Made by a program: the position numbers and the translations under genes. A DNA stretch of 64,000 bases from Stagnihabitans lacustris (GTDB taxonomy: Bacteria; Pseudomonadota; Alphaproteobacteria; Rhodobacterales; Rhodobacteraceae): contig NZ_JAPDGS010000005.1 in assembly GCF_025950525.1 (NCBI RefSeq), positions 62,001-126,000 of the forward strand, read 5' to 3'. This document shows, piece by piece, positions 45,164 through 54,032 of this stretch (the stretch's first letter is position 1; every line of letters begins with the position of its first letter). Under the pieces are notes generated by a model. The model saw only the letters and a program-made list of their open reading frames with translations. It searched no databases and was not told where the DNA came from.

Positions 45164-45367
45164 ATGACCCTCGACCGTTCCGTTCTTCTCTTTGCCGGTG
45201 TGATGGTGCTGCTCAGCGTCGCGCTGACCGCCTTTGTGTCGGCCCATTTCGTCTGGTTCACTGTCTTTATCGGCGCGAACCTGATCCAGTCTTCCTTCAC
45301 CGGCTTCTGCCCCGCCGCCACGGCCTTCCGCGCCCTTGGCATCAAGAAGGGCTGTGCCTTCGAATAG
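45164..45367 (+). CDS. DUF2892/YgaP-like membrane protein
   Basis: 67 residues with two transmembrane segments (LLFAGVMVLLSVALTAFVS and FVWFTVFIGANLIQSSFTGFCPAATAFRALG). The GANLxQSSFTGFCPA motif is the DUF2892 inner-membrane module found in YgaP rhodanese and in BigR/sulfide operons. A single Cys in FCPA may take part in sulfur handling (inferred). It lies 87 bp after sqr with AAAGGAAAACCC upstream. The 196 bp after it hold no gene. Confidence 0.85.
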   Translation: MTLDRSVLLFAGVMVLLSVALTAFVSAHFVWFTVFIGANLIQSSFTGFCPAATAFRALGIKKGCAFE

Positions 45368-45563
45368 ATGCGCGTCACGGCCATGGCTTTGATTGCAGCC
45401 ATGGCCGTTGCGATCCGCAAGTCGTCCGTCCGAGGCTGCGGCCGGTGGCGCGCCTCTGGTGCCCCGGCCCGAACGGGCGCAAGCCGGGGGCCGCGCCATC
45501 CGGCGGGGAAGCGGCAAAGGGCCGGAGACCGAAAACGGCCCCCGCGCGCCCCGTGCTTGCCGG

Positions 45564-45773
45564 TCAGGCCCGCTTCATCGGGCAGGTCGACAGGCCAATC
45601 ACGCTGTAAAGCGGGCAATTGCCGATCAGGCCGGTCACGAGGGGCAAGACCCCGATCAGCTTGGCATAATGCCAGACGCCCGCGCCGTTGTCGGCCAGAA
45701 ACCACGCCAGAAGGCCAAGCCCGACGATCACCCGCAGGGCCCGATCCATCATGCCTTCGTTGGTCTTGAACAT
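45564..45773 (-). CDS. DUF2892 membrane protein (second copy)
   Basis: 69 residues, convergent with the first DUF2892 gene. MFKTNEGMMDRALRVIVGLGLLAWFLADN ... LIGVLPLVTGLIGNCPLYSVIGLSTCP has two membrane segments and the GNCPLYxxxGxxTCP motif with two Cys, typical of stand-alone DUF2892 proteins in sulfide-oxidation loci. A perfect inverted repeat lies 22 bp upstream of its start. Confidence 0.88.
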   Translation of the reverse strand: MFKTNEGMMDRALRVIVGLGLLAWFLADNGAGVWHYAKLIGVLPLVTGLIGNCPLYSVIGLSTCPMKRA

Positions 45774-45794
45774 CGCTTTTCTCCTGAGGCTGGC

Positions 45795-45811
45795 CGCGGA
45801 ATTCTTCCGCG
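45795..45811. promoter_or_regulatory. inverted repeat upstream of the second DUF2892 gene
   Basis: CGCGGAATTCTTCCGCG: perfect 7-bp arms with a TTC centre. It is either an operator or a 5'-UTR hairpin for the minus-strand DUF2892 gene. It differs from the ACATTCGAATGT palindrome of the RND/SQR promoter. Confidence 0.4.
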
Positions 45812-45946
45812 CCGCAAGGCTGCACGATAGGCCTGTTGTGCCCCCGTTCCATGATCTGTGTCATATGGACCCAAGGAAACCTGGTTTTGTGCCGGGGTCT
45901 GGTTGATCGCTCTCCGCCTGACCCGGCCGAGCGGGCCTTGGCGGGG

Positions 45947-47128
45947 TCAGGCCCCGTGCAGCTTTGCCACCAGTGCTTCGATGGCGGGCTTTTCGGCATC
46001 CGAGGACAGCGCCAGGGCCCTGCCATAGGCGGCATGGGCCTCGGGCCGGCGCTGCAGGCGGGTCAGAAGATCGGCCTCGGCCAGATGCGCCAGGCGGTAG
46101 TTGGCAAGCGGACCCTGCGTCAGGGGCTGCACCATCGCCAGGCCCGCCGCAGGCCCGCGCACCATCGCCAGCGCCATCGCCCGGTTCAGCCGCACCACGG
46201 GCGAGGGCTGCAACCGCTCCAGCACGGCGTAAAGCCCGGCGATTTCGGCCCAATCGGTCGCTCCGGCACTGGGCGCGTTGGCATGTAGCGCGGCAATCGC
46301 GCCCTGGATCGTGAAGGGCCCGACCGACCCGCTGGCAAAGGCGCGCTCGATCAAGGCCCGGCCCTCGGCGATCATCCTATGGTCCCATTGGCCGCGGTCC
46401 TGATCCTCCAGCGCCACCGGGGCGCCGTCCTTGAACCGCCCTTGCCGCCGCGCCTCGTGGCACAGCATCAGGCCCAAAAGCCCCAGGACCTCGCCGTCCT
46501 GCATCAACGCTCCCAGGTGGCGGCAGAGCCGGATCGCCTCGGTCGACAGGTCGGGGCGCGGGGCTGCGGCGGACAGATAACCTTCGTTGAACACAAGGTA
46601 GATCACATGCAAGACCGCCTGCAACCGGGCGGGCAATTCGGAGGGTTCGGGGATTTCATAGCCCAGCCCCAGCGCCTTGATCCGTGCCTTGGCGCGCACA
46701 ATCCGTTGCGCCAGCGCGGGGGGGCGGATCAGAAAGGCGCGGGCGATGTCCTCGGTCGCAAGCCCGCAGACGGTGCGCAGGGTCAGCGCGACCTGGGCTT
46801 CGGGCGGCGGGGCAGGGTGGCAACAGGTAAAGATCAGCCGCAAGCTGTCGTCCTGCCATTCGGGCGCCAGTTCGGGGGCGGGAAGGTCGGGCAGTTCGCC
46901 CCCCATCCGCGCCTCGCGCCGCATCTGGTCCAGCGCACGGAACCTTCCGGCCGAGACAAGCCAGCCGAAAGGGTTGTCGGGCAGGCCCTGGCGTGGCCAT
47001 TTCTCGGCCGCGGCCAGAAAGGCTTCGTGCAGGGCCTCTTCTGCCCGGTCGAAATCGCCCAAAAGCCGGATCAGCGTCGCCAGCACCCTTTGGCGGTCCT
47101 GCGCCCAGATCGCGGCCAGGTCGATCAT
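45947..47128 (-). CDS. ECF42-type RNA polymerase sigma factor with C-terminal extension
   Basis: 393 residues. The N-terminal sigma region 2 (LLGDFDRAEEALHEAFLAAAEKWPRQGLPDNPFGWLVSAGRFRALDQMRRE) and region 4 (LRLIFTCCHPAPPPEAQVALTLRTVCGLATEDIARAFLIRPPALAQRIVRAKARIK) are followed by about 220 residues with the conserved VLHVIYLVFNEGYLSAA and TPR-like helices (IAGLYAVLERLQPSPVVRLNRAMALAMVRGPAAGLAMV). This is the ECF42/SigJ-like group, which lacks an anti-sigma factor. It overlaps the YCII gene by ATGA, the usual partner of this group. Confidence 0.93.
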   Translation of the reverse strand: MIDLAAIWAQDRQRVLATLIRLLGDFDRAEEALHEAFLAAAEKWPRQGLPDNPFGWLVSAGRFRALDQMRREARMGGELPDLPAPELAPEWQDDSLRLIFTCCHPAPPPEAQVALTLRTVCGLATEDIARAFLIRPPALAQRIVRAKARIKALGLGYEIPEPSELPARLQAVLHVIYLVFNEGYLSAAAPRPDLSTEAIRLCRHLGALMQDGEVLGLLGLMLCHEARRQGRFKDGAPVALEDQDRGQWDHRMIAEGRALIERAFASGSVGPFTIQGAIAALHANAPSAGATDWAEIAGLYAVLERLQPSPVVRLNRAMALAMVRGPAAGLAMVQPLTQGPLANYRLAHLAEADLLTRLQRRPEAHAAYGRALALSSDAEKPAIEALVAKLHGA

Positions 47129-47481
47129 GCCCGCGTCAGCACATCAAGCGGGCGGAGTTCGATCGAACCAACCTTGACCAAGGGCATCCGCGCGCCGATC
47201 TGGATGGCCTCGTTCAGGTCGCGCGCCTCGATCAGGATGAAGCCTGACAGATGCTCTTTCGTCTCCATGAAGGGGCCGTCGGTCAGGGTCAGCGCCCCGT
47301 CCCAGGCCCGCAGCGTGATGGCCTCATGCGGCTGTTTCAGCGGCTCGCCCAGAATGTAATGGCCCGAGGCGATCAGGCTTTCGTCGTAATCCAGCATGGC
47401 ATTGCCAAAGCCGTCGCGCTCGGCCTGGGTCATGGCGGCGAACTTGGCTTCGTCCAGATAGATCAGGAACATGTATTTCAT
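47125..47481 (-). CDS. YCII/DGPF-domain protein
   Basis: 118 residues from ATG 47481. A YciI-type fold with the DGPF motif (ALTLTDGPFMETKEHLSGFILIEARDLNEAIQIGARMP). Proteins of this family are encoded next to ECF42 sigma genes and are thought to be their targets or regulators. The order YCII-sigma in one overlapping transcript supports this. Confidence 0.92.
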   Translation of the reverse strand: MKYMFLIYLDEAKFAAMTQAERDGFGNAMLDYDESLIASGHYILGEPLKQPHEAITLRAWDGALTLTDGPFMETKEHLSGFILIEARDLNEAIQIGARMPLVKVGSIELRPLDVLTRA

Positions 47482-47540
47482 GGCGGCCTCCCTTGGGCAT
47501 GGTGATGCCATGTAACCGGATGGGGAAGGCGGTTTTCGAC

Positions 47541-47625
47541 AGGGGGTTGGGAAAAACTGGGGGTGGGTGGGAAAAAACTGGGGGGATGGGAAAAAACTGG
47601 GGGGATGGGAAAAAACTGGGGGGCG
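47541..47625. repeat. 19-bp tandem repeat, A and G tracts
   Basis: Four units of the type GGGAAAAAACTGGGGGGAT, the first copies shorter by one or two bases. They lie upstream of the YCII gene start, in the gap before the Gfo/Idh gene. Confidence 0.9.
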
Positions 47626-47701
47626 GAACGGGCGCTTTGGTCGAAATCGCCGGCCCCGGCGCGGTTATCTTCAGGTGCGATCTCCGCGCCCGGAGGTGAG
47701 G

Positions 47702-47812
47702 ATGATCGACCTGTTTTCCGCGATGATGATAGAGGCGCTGCGCAATCCAACGGTCCCCAGGCCGCACAGAGGAGGTCTGGCGGCCTGGTTCAGACGGGTT
47801 TGGCGCCTTTAG
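47702..47812 (+). CDS. possible 36-residue small protein
   Basis: ATG 47702 preceded by GGAGGTGAGG, a good Shine-Dalgarno. The product is amphipathic and basic at its end (IDLFSAMMIEALRNP ... AAWFRRVWRL), somewhat like the start of DUF1127/YjiS-type small proteins but lacking their core motif. Convergent with the Gfo/Idh gene. Tentative. Confidence 0.3.
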   Translation: MIDLFSAMMIEALRNPTVPRPHRGGLAAWFRRVWRL

Positions 47813-47821
47813 GCCCCGGGG

Positions 47822-48883
47822 TCAGAGCAAAAGCCGATGCGTCGTGGGGGCAAAGCGGCGCTCCATCGTCGCATCCGGGTGGCGGGGGCGGGGCGGCAGG
47901 GTCAGGGGGACCGTGGCGCCGGTCCGGATGGCCTCTTCGATGGCCAGAAGGGCGGCCATGTCGGCCAGACCCTCGGCGCCATCGGCCTCGGGCGGCTGGC
48001 CCGTGGCGATGCAGTCCGAGAAATAGGCCAATTGCCCCGCGAAATGATCGACCGCTGGAAAGTCGGTGACGGTGACGCGGTCGCCTTGCCGCAGCCGCAG
48101 GGACATCGCCGGTTCGAAGCGGAAGGCCGGGTCGACCGTCAATTCGCCATGGGTGCCAAGGACGCGGTAATATTCGACCGCCTCGGTGCCAAAGCTGCAA
48201 AAGAACTGCGCGAGGCCTTGGGGAAAGCGCAATGTCACCGCGATATGGGCGTCGATCTCGGCAAATCGCGGGTCATCGGGGCTGTGGGCCATGGCCTGCA
48301 CGGCCAGAGGCTCGGCGGCAAAGACATGGCGGGCGGCGTTCAGGCAATAGACGCCGATGTCCTGCAAGGGCCCGCCCCAATGCGAGGCCTGAAGCCGGTG
48401 GTTGCCGATGGCGCTTTGGAAGCCGAAGGCCGAGGAGAAATGCACCGGTTGCCCGATCTTGCCATCGCGGATCGCTTGCAGCGCCGCCAGCGTGCCGGGT
48501 TCATTGTGCAGCCGGTAGGCGGTCATCAGGAACCGCCCCGCGGCCTCGGCGGCTGCGATCATCGCGCGGGAGTCCTCCAGCGTCGTGGCCAAGGGCTTTT
48601 CCACCAGGACATGTTTGCCCGCCTTCAGCGCCCGGATCGCATAATCGGCATGCATCGAATTGGGCAGCGCGATATAGACCGCGTCGATCCGGTCAGAGGC
48701 CACCAGCGCGTCGTAATCGGCGTAGCCAAGCACCTCGGGGATGGCGTGGAAATCGGCCAGCTCCCGCGCGCGGGGATGGCCCGAGACCAGGGCCTGCACG
48801 CGGGAGTTGCCGGTGGCGGGGACGCCGGGCAGGAAGGCTTCTTGCGCGATCCAGCCCGCGCCGATGACAGCATAACGGATCAT
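47822..48883 (-). CDS. Gfo/Idh/MocA-family oxidoreductase
   Basis: 353 residues from ATG 48883, overlapping the ABC ATPase stop by ATGA. Rossmann motif [19 protein letters not shown], then [37 protein letters not shown] (EKPL with the catalytic Lys) and [25 protein letters not shown] (D-G-Y/C motif with a possible catalytic Tyr). It is probably an NAD(P)-dependent sugar or inositol dehydrogenase that acts on the imported substrate. Last gene of the transporter operon. Confidence 0.85.
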   Translation of the reverse strand: MIRYAVIGAGWIAQEAFLPGVPATGNSRVQALVSGHPRARELADFHAIPEVLGYADYDALVASDRIDAVYIALPNSMHADYAIRALKAGKHVLVEKPLATTLEDSRAMIAAAEAAGRFLMTAYRLHNEPGTLAALQAIRDGKIGQPVHFSSAFGFQSAIGNHRLQASHWGGPLQDIGVYCLNAARHVFAAEPLAVQAMAHSPDDPRFAEIDAHIAVTLRFPQGLAQFFCSFGTEAVEYYRVLGTHGELTVDPAFRFEPAMSLRLRQGDRVTVTDFPAVDHFAGQLAYFSDCIATGQPPEADGAEGLADMAALLAIEEAIRTGATVPLTLPPRPRHPDATMERRFAPTTHRLLL

Positions 48884-49623
48884 GCGCGCACCGGCTTCTT
48901 GCCCAGGATGATCATGGCCAGGATCTCTTCGTCGGTCACCTCGTCGACCTTCACCGTGCCGACCAATTGGCCATTCTTCATCACCGAGGCGCGGTCGCAC
49001 AGCTTCATCACATTGTGGATGTCATGTTCGATCAGGATGATGCCCAGACCCTGGGCTTTCAGCTCCTGGATCAGCTCGGCCACCATCTGCGTCTCATGCG
49101 GACCAAGAGCGGCGGTGGGCTCGTCCATGATCAGGATCTTGGCGTTGAAATAGACCGCCCGCGCAATAGCCACCGACTGGCGCTGACCGCCCGAAAGCGC
49201 GGAGACCGGCACCGAGAACTTGCGGAAGTTTGGGTTCAACCGGCCCATGATGCGGCGGGTCTCTGCCTCCATCCGGGCCTCGTCGATGAAGCCCAGGCGG
49301 GTCATCATCTCGCGCCCCAGAAAGAGGTTGGCCGCCGCATCCAGGTTGTCGGACAGCGCAAGGGTCTGATAGATCGTCTCGATGTTCAGCGCGCGGGCGT
49401 CGCGGGGGTTCTGGATCGTCACCGGGCGACCCTCGACCAGGATCTGGCCCTGGTCCGCCTGATAGGCGCCGGACAGGCATTTGATCAGCGTCGATTTGCC
49501 CGCGCCATTGTGACCCAGAAGGCCCACGACCTCGCCCGGCATCAGGTCGATGGTGACGTGATCCACCGCCTTGATGCCGCCGAAGGAAATCGAGATGTCG
49601 CGCATCTCCAACAAAGGTGTCAT
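48880..49623 (-). CDS. sugar/inositol ABC transporter ATPase
   Basis: 247 residues, a single nucleotide-binding domain: Walker [11 protein letters not shown]-loop region [23 protein letters not shown], signature [14 protein letters not shown], Walker [14 protein letters not shown]-loop LIEHDIHNV. Single-domain ATPases of this kind (FrcA/XylG-short type) pair with one permease for monosaccharides or inositol. It lies 1 bp after the permease stop. Confidence 0.92.
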   Translation of the reverse strand: MTPLLEMRDISISFGGIKAVDHVTIDLMPGEVVGLLGHNGAGKSTLIKCLSGAYQADQGQILVEGRPVTIQNPRDARALNIETIYQTLALSDNLDAAANLFLGREMMTRLGFIDEARMEAETRRIMGRLNPNFRKFSVPVSALSGGQRQSVAIARAVYFNAKILIMDEPTAALGPHETQMVAELIQELKAQGLGIILIEHDIHNVMKLCDRASVMKNGQLVGTVKVDEVTDEEILAMIILGKKPVRA

Positions 49624-49624
49624 G

Positions 49625-50890
49625 TCAGGCCCCCATGCGCTTGCGATAGAAGATGTCGATCCAGACGGCGATGATCAGCACGCCGCCCACGACGATGTTC
49701 TGAAAGGGCGTATCCACCCCGATCATCGCCATGCCCGATTGCAGGGACTGCATCACCAGGGCGCCCAGAAGCGCGCCATAGATCGTGCCGACGCCGCCGG
49801 CCAAGGCCGTGCCGCCGATGACCGTGGCCGCAATCACCTTGAGTTCGTCCAAAGTGCCGATGTCATTGCCGTGGCTTTGCAACCGCGCCTGCGCCACCAG
49901 CGCCGCCAGACCACACAGGAACCCCATCAGCGCAAAGATCTTGACCGTCATCATGCGGGTGTTGATCCCCGACAGCTCTGCCGCATCCGGATTGCCGCCG
50001 ATGGCATAGATATAGCGCCCCAGCCGGGTCTTTTGCGCGATCACGGTCATGGAGACCGCCACCGCCACCAGGATCAGCACGGAAATCGGCAGGCCGTGAT
50101 AGGCCACAAAGCCCTCGGGCACCGCCATGCCCTGCGCCTCGAAGATGCGCTTCAGCTTGCCGACCGGGATTTCATAGGAATTGACCAAGGCCACAAAGCC
50201 CAGGATGCCGCCCGCGATCATGGCGATCAGCAGGCCCTCGGCCCAGACCGGCTTGACCAGGAAGCCGTGGCGCTGCTTGCCGCGCCGGGCCGAAAGCACC
50301 GCAGCCGAGGCCGCCAGCGTGGCCAAAGCGCCCAGAACCCAGCTCCACTCCGGCCCCATCACGCCCTCGGTCCCGCCAAAGGCCAAAAGCCGCGGGTCCC
50401 GCAGGGCCACCGATTGGCCATTGGTCGTATACCAGGCGACGTTGCGCCAGATCAGCAGCCCGCCCAGCGTCACGATGAAGGACGGGATGCGCTGATAGCC
50501 CACCATCCAGCCGGTGGCGGCGCCAATCAGCGTCCCCGCGCCAAGGCCCACCACGATCGACACAACCAAAGTCGTCCCCGTGCCAAGCCCCGTCACCTGC
50601 ACCAGCCATTGGGTCTGCAGCATCCCCATGATCGCCGAGCAGGTGGCCAGCACCGATCCCACCGACAGGTCGATATTGCGCGAGACGATGACAAAGACCA
50701 TCCCCGTCGCCATGATGCCCACGGAGACCGTCTGCACCGAAATGTTGAAGATATTGCGCGCCGACAGGAAGGTTCCGCCGGTCTGATATTGAAACACCAG
50801 GCACAGCACCGCAAAGGCGATGATCATGCCAAACAGGCGCTTGTCCAGCTCCAGCGTGTCGGCAAGGCTGCGGCGGGTTGGGTCGCTCAT
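49625..50890 (-). CDS. sugar/inositol ABC transporter permease (XylH-like)
   Basis: 421 residues from ATG 50890, with about ten or more membrane helices. Conserved segments [95 protein letters not shown] and [50 protein letters not shown] are those of the RbsC/XylH family; the insertion after helix 5 is XylH-like. The membrane channel of the importer. Confidence 0.92.
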   Translation of the reverse strand: MSDPTRRSLADTLELDKRLFGMIIAFAVLCLVFQYQTGGTFLSARNIFNISVQTVSVGIMATGMVFVIVSRNIDLSVGSVLATCSAIMGMLQTQWLVQVTGLGTGTTLVVSIVVGLGAGTLIGAATGWMVGYQRIPSFIVTLGGLLIWRNVAWYTTNGQSVALRDPRLLAFGGTEGVMGPEWSWVLGALATLAASAAVLSARRGKQRHGFLVKPVWAEGLLIAMIAGGILGFVALVNSYEIPVGKLKRIFEAQGMAVPEGFVAYHGLPISVLILVAVAVSMTVIAQKTRLGRYIYAIGGNPDAAELSGINTRMMTVKIFALMGFLCGLAALVAQARLQSHGNDIGTLDELKVIAATVIGGTALAGGVGTIYGALLGALVMQSLQSGMAMIGVDTPFQNIVVGGVLIIAVWIDIFYRKRMGA

Positions 50891-50909
50891 GGGATTATCC
50901 TTGCAAAAT

Positions 50910-50935
50910 GGCGCCGCCCCGGGTGGGACGGCGCC
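50910..50935 (-). terminator. intercistronic hairpin between binding-protein and permease genes
   Basis: GGCGCCG and CGGCGCC form a 7-bp GC stem 15 bp after the binding-protein stop, followed on the minus strand by ATTTT. Such partial terminators usually let the binding protein be made in excess over the membrane components. Confidence 0.55.
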
Positions 50936-50950
50936 TTTCTCGCCCAAAGG

Positions 50951-51973
50951 TTACTTGCAGACGTCGACCGTGGCGCCGCCCTGGCAGAGCAGATCCTTGG
51001 TGATCCAGCCCGCATCCAGAACGACATTCAGGTTGGCTTGCGTGACCGGAACCGGCTTCAGAAGGACCGAGTTCAGCTCTTTGCCGCCCGGCGACTTGAA
51101 GACGGCCGAACCTTCGACCTCGGTCATGGCCTTGCCCGAAGCCAGCGCCACGGCGATCTCGCCTGCGGCCTTGCCAAGCGCGCGGCTGTCCTTCCAGACC
51201 GACACGGTCTGCGTGCCAAGCGCCACGCGGTTCAAGGCGGCCATGTCGCCGTCCTGACCCGAAACCGGCATCCCCGCCAGACCCTGCGCGGTCAGCGCCG
51301 CCACGACGCCACCTGCGGTCCCGTCATTCGAGGCCACAACGGCATCGACGCCGTTGTCGGTCTCGGTCAGGATCTGTTCCATGTTCTTTTGCGCATTGGC
51401 GGGCTGCCAATCGTCGGTATAGGCCTCGCCGACGATGGTGATGTCGCCCGCGTCGATGGCCGCTTGCAGGACCTCTTGCTGACCGCCGCGCAGGAAGTCG
51501 GCGTTCGGATCGACGGGCGAGCCCTTGATCATGACATAGCGGCCCTTGGGCATCGCCTCCAGCACCGCGCGGGCCTGCATCCGGCCCACTTCGACATTGT
51601 CGAAGGTCAGGTAAAAGGCGCGCGGATCGTCGATCATGCGGTCATAGCCGACGACCGGGATGCCGGCATCGGCGGCGGCATCCAGCGCCGGGCCGATCGA
51701 GGCCGAGTCCTGCGCCAGGATGATCAGCGCCGAGCAGCCTTGGGTGATCATGCCTTCGATATCGGCCAATTGCTTGGTGGCCGAGGTCTGGGCATCGGCC
51801 GAGACATAGGTGGCGCCAGCGGCATCCAGGGCGCCCTTGATCGCGGCCTCGTCGGTCTTCCAGCGCTCTTCGCGGAAGTTCGACCAGCTCACGCAAACGG
51901 ACATGTCAGCCGCTTGGACAGTCGTGCTGAGCCCGGCCACCGCAACGGTGGCCAGCAAGATTTTCTTCATCAT
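50951..51973 (-). CDS. periplasmic sugar/inositol-binding protein (XylF-like)
   Basis: 340 residues from ATGATG at 51973. Signal peptide MKKILLATVAVAGLSTTVQA; mature protein of type I periplasmic fold: MSVCVSWSNFREERWKTDEAAIKGALDAAGATYVSADAQTSATKQLADIEGMITQGCSALIILAQD, IPVVGYDRMIDDPRAFYLTFDN, GVDAVVASNDGTAGGVVAAL and MPVSGQDGDMAALNRV. It resembles XylF; because of the inositol genes alongside, an inositol or related cyclitol is the likelier ligand (inferred). Confidence 0.88.
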   Translation of the reverse strand: MMKKILLATVAVAGLSTTVQAADMSVCVSWSNFREERWKTDEAAIKGALDAAGATYVSADAQTSATKQLADIEGMITQGCSALIILAQDSASIGPALDAAADAGIPVVGYDRMIDDPRAFYLTFDNVEVGRMQARAVLEAMPKGRYVMIKGSPVDPNADFLRGGQQEVLQAAIDAGDITIVGEAYTDDWQPANAQKNMEQILTETDNGVDAVVASNDGTAGGVVAALTAQGLAGMPVSGQDGDMAALNRVALGTQTVSVWKDSRALGKAAGEIAVALASGKAMTEVEGSAVFKSPGGKELNSVLLKPVPVTQANLNVVLDAGWITKDLLCQGGATVDVCK

Positions 51974-52046
51974 TTGTAGTCCTCCCTGGGAATATTGGCC
52001 TTTGAATACTGGCTTCCCGGGCCAGCAGGCATATTCTCCGGCCTTC

Positions 52047-52075
52047 ATAAGATGCAGATTCGGTTTATTTGTCAA
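52047..52075 (-). promoter_or_regulatory. probable promoter of the ABC transporter operon
   Basis: On the minus strand, TTGACA (52075-52070), a 17-bp spacer and TCTTAT (52052-52047) lie about 75 bp before the binding-protein start. The bases just before the -35 box (ATTGAAATTGACAA) closely match those before the TTGACA at 56856, suggesting a shared regulator, perhaps the RpiR protein encoded divergently. Confidence 0.5.
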
Positions 52076-52183
52076 TTTCAATCGTAGGCAATAGACGTTG
52101 CCAATGCGGTTTTCCACGTCGCAACGTCCAATGCTTGCGCGGGGGGCGGGGGGCCATTACTCTGACCTGCGAAGGAGCCGCCC

Positions 52184-53044
52184 ATGTCCGACTACCGCCC
52201 GCCCGAGACCTATGAGGATCTGATCCGCCTGATCCATGACCGCTTTGAGAACACCTCGAAAAGCTATCAAAAGATCGCGGTTTTCCTGACGCAGAACCCC
52301 AATGACGTGGCGGTGATGTCGGTGAATGCCATCGGCGAGAAATGCGGCATCCATGCCTCGGGCTTTGTGCGCTATGCGCAGACCTTGGGGTATAAGGGCT
52401 TCAAAGAGATGCAGACGGTGTTCCAGCGCCGCCTGTCGACGGCCGCGCCGGGGTTCGACGCCCGCATCAAGGCGCTGGAGCATGAATTGGGCGCGACCGA
52501 GGGCGGGATCGGCCATCTGCGCGACCTTGTGGTGCGCGACATGGCCTCGTTGCAGGACCTTTTGGCCAATACCAGCGCCCATGACCTTGAGGCTGCGGCG
52601 GCCTTGATGGAGGCGGCGGATACGATCTATCTGGTGGGCCAACTGCGCTCGGAGCCGGTGGTAGGGCTGTTGCGCTATGTCCTGACGATGCTGGGCAAGC
52701 GGACGGTGCTTCTGGATGCCAGCGGCGGCCTGACGACCCATATGGCCAAGGTGGCGCGGCCCACGGATCTGCTCTTCGCTGTCAGCTTCCGGTTCTATGC
52801 GACCGAGGTGGTGAATGTCGTCGAAGAGACCGCCGCGCGGGGCGTGCCGGTTGTGGCGATCTCGGATTCGACGCTGTCGCCCTTGGCGAAGTCGGCGCGC
52901 GTGCTTTTTGCGGTGCCCGAGCATGAATACACCTTCTCGCGCAGCCTGGCCGCGCCGATGTGCCTTGCCCAGGCGCTTTGCGTGGCCATGGCAGGCCGCC
53001 AGCAGGGCGAAAAGCCGCGGATTCCGGTGGTCACGGGGCCGTAA
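52184..53044 (+). CDS. MurR/RpiR-family transcriptional regulator
   Basis: 286 residues. N-terminal HTH (about 1-85: YEDLIRLIHDRFENTSKSYQKIAVFLTQNPNDVAVMSVNAIGEKCGIHASGFVRYAQTLGYKGFKEMQ) and a SIS phosphosugar-binding domain (about 125-260: AAALMEAADTIYLVGQLRSEPVVGLLRYVLTMLGKRTVLLDASGG ... GVPVVAISDSTLSPLAKSARVLFAVPEH). RpiR proteins such as IolR control inositol genes in alphaproteobacteria. It is divergent from the transporter and lies next to the iol genes, so it probably regulates both. Confidence 0.9.
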   Translation: MSDYRPPETYEDLIRLIHDRFENTSKSYQKIAVFLTQNPNDVAVMSVNAIGEKCGIHASGFVRYAQTLGYKGFKEMQTVFQRRLSTAAPGFDARIKALEHELGATEGGIGHLRDLVVRDMASLQDLLANTSAHDLEAAAALMEAADTIYLVGQLRSEPVVGLLRYVLTMLGKRTVLLDASGGLTTHMAKVARPTDLLFAVSFRFYATEVVNVVEETAARGVPVVAISDSTLSPLAKSARVLFAVPEHEYTFSRSLAAPMCLAQALCVAMAGRQQGEKPRIPVVTGP

Positions 53045-53048
53045 ACTC

Positions 53049-53140
53049 GGGGTGTACCCCGGGCTACGCTGTGGAAGCAAAGCGCCCTTGCGGGAAACGG
53101 ACCTCTCGCCTCACGGGCGTAGGGCGGGATTTATCCCGCC
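53049..53140. terminator. hairpins between convergent rpiR-type and SDR genes
   Basis: CGGGGTGTACCCCG near 53049 and GGCGGGAT-TT-ATCCCGCC at 53123-53140 can fold; either could end transcription from both sides. No T-run follows. The rest of the 178-bp gap has no gene. Confidence 0.4.
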
Positions 53141-53222
53141 GGCCCGGGGACATGGTGAAAAGGGCGAGACGGCTGCTCCGTCCCGCCCCCCTCGTTGCGG
53201 CTTCCCCATGGGAGTGGAGGTT

Positions 53223-54032
53223 TTACAGCCGCAAAGGTCCCTCGGGCACCGGCATGCCGCCGGCCACCGCGCCCCAGACGGATTGGTCGTAATTCACGAT
53301 GGCGCCGGTCATCAGGCCCGCGTCGTCTGACACAAGGAAGTTGACCGCCCGCGCGGCCTCTTCGGGGTCGACGAGGCGACCGAAGGGGAGCGCCGCTTGC
53401 GCCTTGGCCTCCCAATCGGGGTCCTGTCCGGCCTGAAGCGCGCGTTCATTGTCCGATGCCATCCAGCCGACGTTCAGCTGGTTGACGCGGATGCGGTTGG
53501 CCATCACCGAAAACGCCGTATTGGCGGTCAGCGTGGTCAGGGCGCCTTTCGACGCGCAATAGGCGTTGATGAAGGGCTGGCCCGACAGCGCCGAGATCGA
53601 GCCGATGTTGCAGATCGCGCCTTGGATGTCCTTGGCGATCATCAGCCGGATCGCCTCTTGCATCAGGAAATAGGGGCCGCGGACATTGGTGGCAAAGAGC
53701 GCGTCAAATGTCTCGGGCGAGGTGTCGATGATCGTCCCCCGCGCGGTGGAGGCGCCGGCGTTGACCAGCACATCCAGCCGGCCAAACAGCCGATCGGTCT
53801 CGGCGATGACCTTGCGGCAATCCTCGACCTGCGCGAAGTCGGCCTGGACGAAATGCGCCCAGATCCCGTGTTCTTCCGCGATGTGCCGGGCGACCAAGGC
53901 GCCGCGTTCGGCATTGCGCCCGGTGACGACGATCCCCTTGGCGCCAGCGGCCGCCAAGCGCCGGGCAATCGCCGCGCCAAGCCCCTGCGTCGCCCCGGTG
54001 ATGACGCAGACCTTGCCGTCCATGCGGTTCAT
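53223..54032 (-). CDS. SDR-family dehydrogenase
   Basis: 269 residues overlapping the iolE stop by ATGA. Cofactor motif VCVITGATQGLGAAIARRLAAAGA, LVNAGAST (NAG motif), catalytic Ser in IGSISALSGQP and YCASK (Tyr and Lys), and RVNQLNVGWMASDNE. The Arg in VVTGRNAERG hints at NADP preference. In this locus it may oxidise a polyol or an intermediate of cyclitol breakdown. Confidence 0.88.
   Translation of the reverse strand: MNRMDGKVCVITGATQGLGAAIARRLAAAGAKGIVVTGRNAERGALVARHIAEEHGIWAHFVQADFAQVEDCRKVIAETDRLFGRLDVLVNAGASTARGTIIDTSPETFDALFATNVRGPYFLMQEAIRLMIAKDIQGAICNIGSISALSGQPFINAYCASKGALTTLTANTAFSVMANRIRVNQLNVGWMASDNERALQAGQDPDWEAKAQAALPFGRLVDPEEAARAVNFLVSDDAGLMTGAIVNYDQSVWGAVAGGMPVPEGPLRL

Noticed and set aside
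47541..47625. CRISPR-like array
   Set aside because: Units are directly adjacent 19-mers without spacers, and no cas gene is present. It is a simple tandem repeat.
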